Part shown: in pieces, positions 39,475-39,669 of the stretch
Numbering within the stretch: the first letter of the stretch is position 1
Layout: each line of letters starts with the position of its first letter
Assembly (NCBI GenBank): GCA_030266015.1
Contig: JAJDHD010000021.1
Location: forward strand, 1 to 39,669
DNA from: Christensenellaceae bacterium OttesenSCG-928-K19
GTDB taxonomy: Bacteria; Bacillota; Clostridia; Christensenellales; Christensenellaceae
DNA: 39,669 nt
Direction of reading: 5' to 3'
The notes under the pieces: model-generated
Told to the model about the DNA's origin: nothing
What the model saw: only the letters and a program-made list of their open reading frames with translations
Database searches by the model: none
Made by a program: the position numbers and the translations under genes

Positions 39475-39669
39475 TTAATTATTTTCTGAATGGTTGGAAG
39501 TACCGTTATTATCTTCGGATTGTTCGTTAGCCGTCTCGTTATCCGCCGGGTTATAGTCCTTGTCGTGCTCAAATTCCATGTATCCGCTTTTGCCGCAGTT
39601 TGGGCAATACATCAGCTTGTTTGCGCCCTGGCCGGAGGAGAAGAAGGTGCGGATGGATTGCGCCTTGAA
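39475..39669 (-). CDS. C-terminal fragment of a zinc-ribbon protein
   Basis: The frame is open from the window edge to a TAA at 39475-39477, giving the last 64 residues. It contains MYCPNCGKSGYMEFEH, one half of a zinc ribbon, and ends in a tail rich in Asn, Glu and Ser. Fifteen bases separate it from the RelA-domain start, so both are probably in one transcript. The family cannot be named from this end. Confidence 0.65.
   Translation of the reverse strand, partial: FKAQSIRTFFSSGQGANKLMYCPNCGKSGYMEFEHDKDYNPADNETANEQSEDNNGTSNHSENN

Noticed and set aside
1-39669. tRNA, rRNA or CRISPR loci
   Set aside because: I saw no cloverleaf with a T-loop signature, no ribosomal RNA sequence and no spaced direct repeats, though I did not have a covariance search.

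Overview
The window comes from a low-oxygen-type Bacillota (Clostridia) chromosome. The evidence is the gene content (whiA, an HPr/Crh paralogue, HPr kinase, rapZ, DnaE1-type polymerase, class B sortase, Tn-type large serine recombinase), the strong AGGAGG-type ribosome binding sites and the intrinsic terminators. A Christensenellales-like or other deep clostridial lineage fits the mixed base composition, but I cannot prove it from sequence alone.

Region 1 (1-8606) is the right-hand part of an integrated conjugative or mobilizable element. It holds a possible C-terminal fragment, a class B sortase, two very short coupled ORFs, a MobC-type relaxosome gene, an intact IS21-family insertion (istA/istB), two AT-rich cargo genes for exported proteins, a sigma-like helix-turn-helix gene, a TnpW-like gene and a large serine recombinase. 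No relaxase gene is visible. Three copies of a 25-bp palindrome lie in this region and nowhere else that I saw.

Region 2 (8954-16228, plus strand) is chromosomal. DUF5685 and DnaJ-like genes lead into a membrane protein, an FHA protein, a FtsW/RodA glycosyltransferase and a class B penicillin-binding protein, all overlapping or tightly spaced. After a 380-bp hairpin-rich gap comes uvrC. Region 3 (16232-29163, minus strand) holds tag; then a run from a Cof-type HAD phosphatase through hprK, murB, a PHP phosphoesterase, rapZ and whiA to a Crh-like HPr, reading from one clear promoter to one terminator; then a HAD-IIA phosphatase, pfkA, dnaE and lepB. This run links cell-wall synthesis with carbon regulation.

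Region 4 (29250-34902, plus strand) has corA behind a chain of two mini-ORFs, then murA, a one-TM protein, a Nudix hydrolase, a methyltransferase, a zinc-ribbon protein and a lipoprotein. Region 5 (34917-39669) has a methyltransferase behind a long leader with mutually exclusive terminator and antiterminator helices, a divergent ArsR/SmtB repressor with a P1B-type Zn/Cd ATPase, and a stand-alone RelA/SpoT-synthetase protein following the end of a zinc-ribbon gene.

The most interesting regulatory candidates are the attenuator before the 34917-35627 methyltransferase, the corA leader ORF chain, and the inverted repeat enclosing the recombinase start site.
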